Source: an uncultured Erysipelotrichaceae bacterium
GTDB lineage: Bacteria > Bacillota_I > Bacilli_A > Erysipelotrichales > Erysipelotrichaceae
DNA length: 64,000 nucleotides
Direction: 5' to 3'
NCBI GenBank assembly: GCA_900314905.1
Contig: OMXA01000007.1
Location: forward strand, 1 to 64,000
Of the stretch, positions 60,095 through 64,000 are shown one piece after another. Below the pieces are notes generated by a model. It had not been told where the DNA came from, did not search any database, and was given only the letters and a program-made list of their open reading frames with translations. Numbering within the stretch: position 1 is the first letter of the stretch; the number at the start of each line of letters is the position of its first letter. The translations under genes were made by a program, and so were the position numbers.

Positions 60095-61957
60095 ATGGAT
60101 CAGGCACAGATCATTGAAGAATTCCATCAAGGCCGATGCATCAGAGCTTATCAGCTGTTCGGTGCGCATTTTGCCTATGAAGGTGGAGAGGGGGTGCGCT
60201 TCACGGTCTATGCGCCTCATGCGCATTCCGTCAGTGTGATCGGCAGCTTCAATGACTGGGATGGAAATGCGGATCGCATGACCAGGACAGACTTCAAGGG
60301 GGTCTGGTCGGTTTTCGTGAAAGGTGTGAAGGAGTGGGATTCCTATAAATATCATATCGAAGACAAGAATGGAGCATTTCTCGATAAGTCGGATCCGTAT
60401 GCCTTCTACAGTGAGACTCCTCCGGAAACTGCATCAAAGGTCTACAGCCTGCATGATCTCTGCTGGAGCGATCAGGACTGGATGAAGCAGAGATCAGTGA
60501 ATTTCGATCGTCCGGTTTCGATCTATGAAGTCTATGCCGGGGGCTGGAAGAAAAATGGAAAATACCCGTATACTTACCCGATGATGCAGCAGAATCTGAT
60601 TCCGTATGTGAAAGAACATGGCTTTACGCATATCGAGATGATGCCGCTGACCGAGTATCCGTTTGATGGCTCCTGGGGCTATCAGGCAAGCGGCTATTTC
60701 AGCGTGACGTCCAGATATGGAAACCCGACGGAGTTTGCGGCGTTTGTCAATGCATGCCACCAGGCGGGCATCGGGGTGATCATCGATATGGTTCCGGTTC
60801 ATTTCGTCAGAGATGCATATGGCCTCAGAAACTTTGATGGACAGCCTCTGTATGAGTATCAGAAGCGCAGTGATGCCGAGAGCCAGTGGGGTACCCTGAA
60901 CTTCGATCTCTGGAACGAAGAAGTGCGTTCCTTTCTGATCTCTTCGATGATCTTCTGGTGTGAGACCTATCATGTGGATGGCATTCGCATGGATGCAGTT
61001 TCCAACATGATCTACTGGGGAGGAAATCGGGACAGGGGTGAGAATTCCGGGGCGATTGATTTCATGAAGCGCATGAATTACTACGTGAAGAAGGAATTCC
61101 CTCAGGTCATGATGATTGCAGAGGATTCTTCTGATTATCCCAGCGTGACCGCAAGTACGCTGGATGGTGGACTTGGGTTTGATTACAAGTGGGATCTCGG
61201 CTGGATGAATGATACGCTGAGGTATTATTCCGAAGATCCGATCTACCGATCTTATGATCATTCAAAGCTGACGTTCTCGATGGCCTATTTCTACAGCGAG
61301 AAGTTTCTGATGCCCTTGAGCCATGACGAGAATGTGCATGGCAAGAAGACGATCATCGACCGGATGTGGGGAAACTATGATCAGAAGTTCTCGCAGGTAA
61401 GAAATCTTTATGCGTATATGTATGCACACCCTGGCAAGAAGCTGAATTTCATGGGCAATGAGATTGCGAGCTTCCGGGAGTTTGATGAGAAACGGGAACT
61501 CGACTGGCTATTGCTGAAGTATCCGAGGCACCAGGCTTTTCAGAGATATTTCACTGATCTGAACCGGATATATCTGGCACATTCGTGTCTGAGCAGGTAT
61601 GATTATGACTACTGCGGATTCCGCTGGATTGATGCCGATGATGCGGCGCATTCGGTATTCTCGTTCTATCGGGAAGATGAGAAGGAGATTCTGGTATGCG
61701 TGCTGAACATGACACCGGTCTCATATGAGCGTTTCACGATCGGGGTTCCGCAGCAGGGATCTTATTCGGAAATACTGAATTCTGAAAAAGATATTTATGA
61801 TGGCTGCAACATGTGCAACTTCCGGCCTTTGAAGTCCGCAAAGTCTGAGAACCGGAAATGGAGCAGTCAGATCACCATCCGGCTGGCTCCATTTGCGGCA
61901 GTCTGGCTGGTTCATGAAAAGAAGAATAGAAGCGAGGGGCAAGATGTTCAGAAATAA
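60095..61957 (+). CDS. glgB: 1,4-alpha-glucan branching enzyme
   Basis: A 620-aa GH13 enzyme that makes alpha-1,6 branches in glycogen. The N-terminal CBM48 domain has GVRFTVYAPHAHSVSVIGSF-type sequence (residues 30-50). The catalytic nucleophile lies in DGIRMDAVSNM (near 307), the acid in AEDSSDYP (near 355), and the third Asp in LSHDENVHGKK (near 420). GGGAGGG lies before the ATG at 60095. Its end overlaps the glgP start by 14 bases. No glgC/glgA is in the window. Confidence 0.96.
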   Translation: MDQAQIIEEFHQGRCIRAYQLFGAHFAYEGGEGVRFTVYAPHAHSVSVIGSFNDWDGNADRMTRTDFKGVWSVFVKGVKEWDSYKYHIEDKNGAFLDKSDPYAFYSETPPETASKVYSLHDLCWSDQDWMKQRSVNFDRPVSIYEVYAGGWKKNGKYPYTYPMMQQNLIPYVKEHGFTHIEMMPLTEYPFDGSWGYQASGYFSVTSRYGNPTEFAAFVNACHQAGIGVIIDMVPVHFVRDAYGLRNFDGQPLYEYQKRSDAESQWGTLNFDLWNEEVRSFLISSMIFWCETYHVDGIRMDAVSNMIYWGGNRDRGENSGAIDFMKRMNYYVKKEFPQVMMIAEDSSDYPSVTASTLDGGLGFDYKWDLGWMNDTLRYYSEDPIYRSYDHSKLTFSMAYFYSEKFLMPLSHDENVHGKKTIIDRMWGNYDQKFSQVRNLYAYMYAHPGKKLNFMGNEIASFREFDEKRELDWLLLKYPRHQAFQRYFTDLNRIYLAHSCLSRYDYDYCGFRWIDADDAAHSVFSFYREDEKEILVCVLNMTPVSYERFTIGVPQQGSYSEILNSEKDIYDGCNMCNFRPLKSAKSENRKWSSQITIRLAPFAAVWLVHEKKNRSEGQDVQK

Positions 61958-64000
61958 GCAGGAGTTCAAGAAAGAGTTCAGTCAGAGACTGATTGAAGCG
62001 TATGGCACGACCGTAGATCAGACGCATCCGACCGAGAAGTATCTGGTCTTAGGCGAAATGGTCCGTGATTATGCAAGCGTCAACTGGAAGGATACCAAAG
62101 TGGCAGTATCCGAAAAGCAGGCGAAGCAGGTGTATTACTTTTCCATGGAGTTTCTGCTCGGGAGGATGCTGACGAGCAATCTGAGAAATCTCGGGATCTA
62201 TGACATTGTCACCGAAGGACTGGAAGAACTTGGCATTGATTATGAAAATCTGGCTTCCATGGAACGAGATGCGGGGCTTGGAAATGGCGGCCTCGGCAGA
62301 CTTGCCGCATGTTTCATGGATAGTGCTGCGACGGAGAATCTGCCGGTGAACGGAAACTGCATCCGCTATCAGTGCGGTCTGTTCCGTCAGAAGATCGATA
62401 ACCAGGGCAATCAGGTTGAGGTTCCGGATATGTGGATGCGGATCGGCAACCCATGGGAAGTGCGCAAGCTGAAGCATTCCGTGGATGTGAAGTTCTGGGG
62501 AAATGTGGAAGTTCATGGCGATGAGAATGGAAATCTGCATTTCAATCATGTGAATGCAGAGCATATCCTCGCAGTTCCGTATGACATGCCCATGATCGGG
62601 GCAGGCACGAAGATGACCAACACGCTGCGCTTATGGAGTGCGGAAGCAGCAGATGAGTCGCCTTCGTGGATGGATTACCGGGAATATCTCTCTGAAGTCA
62701 ATCAGATCTGCCTGAATGTGTATCCGGATGATTCGACGGAAGAAGGAAAGTATCTCCGTCTGAAGCAGCAGTATTTCTTTGTCAGTGCAGGCATTGATTC
62801 GATCATCAACACGCATCTGAAGCAGTATGATACGCTGGACAATCTCGGCGAGAAGGTCAGTGTTCAGCTGAATGATACGCATCCGGTGCTGGCTATCCCG
62901 GAACTGATGCGGGTGCTGATGGATAACTACGGATATTCCTGGGATAAGGCTCAGGAAATCACGATGTCGGTGATGTCCTATACCAACCACACGGTCATGA
63001 GCGAAGCACTGGAGAAGTGGCCGGTGGAATATGTTCAGAAGCTGCTTCCGAGAATCTATATGATCATCGATGAGCTCAACAGCAGATACGGACGTTTCCT
63101 GAATGAACGCTATCCGAATCGTCAGGATCTCTGGTACAGCACGCGCATCATTGACAATGGCATGATTCATATGGCTCGGCTTGCGGTCATCATGTCGCAC
63201 GCAGTCAATGGTGTGGCAGAGATTCATACCGGACTGCTTGAGAGCGAGCTGTTCCATGAGTATTACTCCATGTGGCCTGAGAAGTTCACGAACAAGACCA
63301 ACGGCATCACCCCGCGCAGATGGATGCTATACAGCAACCCGGAACTCAGGGAACTGCTGAAGAGCCATATCGGCAGAGGATTCGAGACTGATTTCTCGAA
63401 GATCGAAAAGCTCATGAATCATGTCGATGAGCCGAAGCTTCAGGAAGAGTTCCTTAAGGTGAAGCAGCAGCGCAAGGAGATTCTTGCGGCATATATTCAG
63501 AGATCAACCGGAATCATCGTGGATCCCTCTTCGATCTTTGACAGCCAGGCAAAGCGCCTGCATGCATATAAGCGTCAGCTGCTGAACATCATGCATGTGA
63601 TCTATCTCTACCAGAGAATCAAAAGCGATCCTGGTTTCAGAATCTATCCGCATACGTTCATTTTCGCTGCCAAGGCAGCTCCTTCCTATGTATTTGCCAA
63701 GAAGGTCATCAAGCTGATCAGCTGTGTATCGAAGGTCGTCAACAGTGATCCTGATGTCAATGGGATGCTGAAGGTGGTATTCCTCCCGAACTACAGTGTC
63801 TCGATGAGCGAGGTGCTGATGAACGGTTCTGATGTCAGTGAGCAGATCAGCACGGCAGGCAAGGAAGCAAGCGGCACCGGCAATATGAAATTCATGATGA
63901 ATGGTGCAATTACCCTTGGCACCCTGGATGGTGCTACGGTCGAGATCGATCGTCTGGTGGGACGTGAGAATGATGTGATCTTCGGAATGACGGTCGAGGA
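61944..64000 (+). CDS. glgP: Glycogen/starch/maltodextrin phosphorylase (3' end cut by window)
   Basis: The first 685 codons of a GT35 phosphorylase, releasing glucose 1-phosphate from glycogen. The N-terminal part has YYFSMEFLLGRML near residue 67 and the catalytic GLGNGGLGRLAACFMDS near 110. NDTHP near 312, TNKTNGITPRRW near 450, and the PLP lysine in EASGTGNMKFMMNGA near 645 are present. The frame has no stop before the window end; about 65-140 residues should be missing. GCGAGGGG precedes the ATG, which lies inside the end of glgB. Confidence 0.96.
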   Translation, partial: MFRNKQEFKKEFSQRLIEAYGTTVDQTHPTEKYLVLGEMVRDYASVNWKDTKVAVSEKQAKQVYYFSMEFLLGRMLTSNLRNLGIYDIVTEGLEELGIDYENLASMERDAGLGNGGLGRLAACFMDSAATENLPVNGNCIRYQCGLFRQKIDNQGNQVEVPDMWMRIGNPWEVRKLKHSVDVKFWGNVEVHGDENGNLHFNHVNAEHILAVPYDMPMIGAGTKMTNTLRLWSAEAADESPSWMDYREYLSEVNQICLNVYPDDSTEEGKYLRLKQQYFFVSAGIDSIINTHLKQYDTLDNLGEKVSVQLNDTHPVLAIPELMRVLMDNYGYSWDKAQEITMSVMSYTNHTVMSEALEKWPVEYVQKLLPRIYMIIDELNSRYGRFLNERYPNRQDLWYSTRIIDNGMIHMARLAVIMSHAVNGVAEIHTGLLESELFHEYYSMWPEKFTNKTNGITPRRWMLYSNPELRELLKSHIGRGFETDFSKIEKLMNHVDEPKLQEEFLKVKQQRKEILAAYIQRSTGIIVDPSSIFDSQAKRLHAYKRQLLNIMHVIYLYQRIKSDPGFRIYPHTFIFAAKAAPSYVFAKKVIKLISCVSKVVNSDPDVNGMLKVVFLPNYSVSMSEVLMNGSDVSEQISTAGKEASGTGNMKFMMNGAITLGTLDGATVEIDRLVGRENDVIFGMTVE

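Noticed and set aside
1-64000. CRISPR array or prophage
   Set aside because: No regularly spaced direct repeats were seen beyond the two tandem copies at 57.2 kb, and no cas, integrase or phage structural genes are present.

Overview
The window looks like a chromosomal segment of a low-oxygen, fermentative member of the Bacillota. The evidence is gene order and gene content: rpsF-ssb-rpsR followed by yybS-gdpP-rplI-dnaB and walJ-htrA-rlmH, an RNA polymerase delta subunit, FtsEX with a PcsB-like hydrolase, a tryptophan T-box, a guanine riboswitch and HPr. Base composition is near 50% GC by eye. Erysipelotrichales is my best guess at order level, but this is inference and was not tested. No prophage, CRISPR array or intact insertion sequence was seen.

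Layout. 1-5.6 kb: tRNA-Val, a small oxidoreductase/YdcF/DUF362 cluster, rpoD, a structured non-coding element, a hypothetical gene and tRNA-Leu. 5.6-13.9 kb: an esterase/ATP-grasp pair, a guanine riboswitch with its purine permease, rpoE (delta), a GltD-like flavoprotein, yqeY, an orphan hydE and a DAHP synthase. 14-19 kb: azlCD, then pflB-pflA, controlled by what looks like a true oxygen-sensing FNR (gene adjacent, perfect FNR box at -41.5). 19-24.3 kb: deoD-mtnA nucleoside/thioribose salvage, and divergently a Trp T-box leading trpXYZ. 24.3-29.1 kb: ybaK, a hypothetical gene, an AraC regulator, dps-ahpC, vanZ and yitT. 29-40 kb: ftsE-ftsX-pcsB-like hydrolase, ctp, uvrB, a PASTA membrane protein and a MacB-type ABC pair. 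40-43 kb: patatin, Lrp, aminotransferase and DUF1653.

43-47 kb is the most accessory-looking part. It has a tnpB remnant, the S6/SSB/S18 operon, a BlaI-like repressor with an M56 sensor protease whose C-terminus is thioredoxin-like, and a secreted protein with a stop at codon 3. 47-55.6 kb is the conserved replication/cell-wall block, but the WalRK genes are absent between dnaB and walJ. A LysM/G5/M23 endopeptidase is there instead, and the HtrA-like protein has lost its catalytic His. 55.7-64 kb: lipoprotein, chorismate mutase, ptsH with tandem palindromes in its promoter, phosphoglucomutase, a YhhN protein, glgB and a glgP cut by the window edge.

The genes together describe anaerobic mixed-acid fermentation (PFL under FNR), glycogen turnover (Pgm, GlgB, GlgP), scavenging of purines and tryptophan, and a large set of envelope hydrolases. 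Start codons were moved from the longest open frame wherever a Shine-Dalgarno sequence, an overlap or a promoter -10 element argued for it. All calls are from reading; no database search was run.
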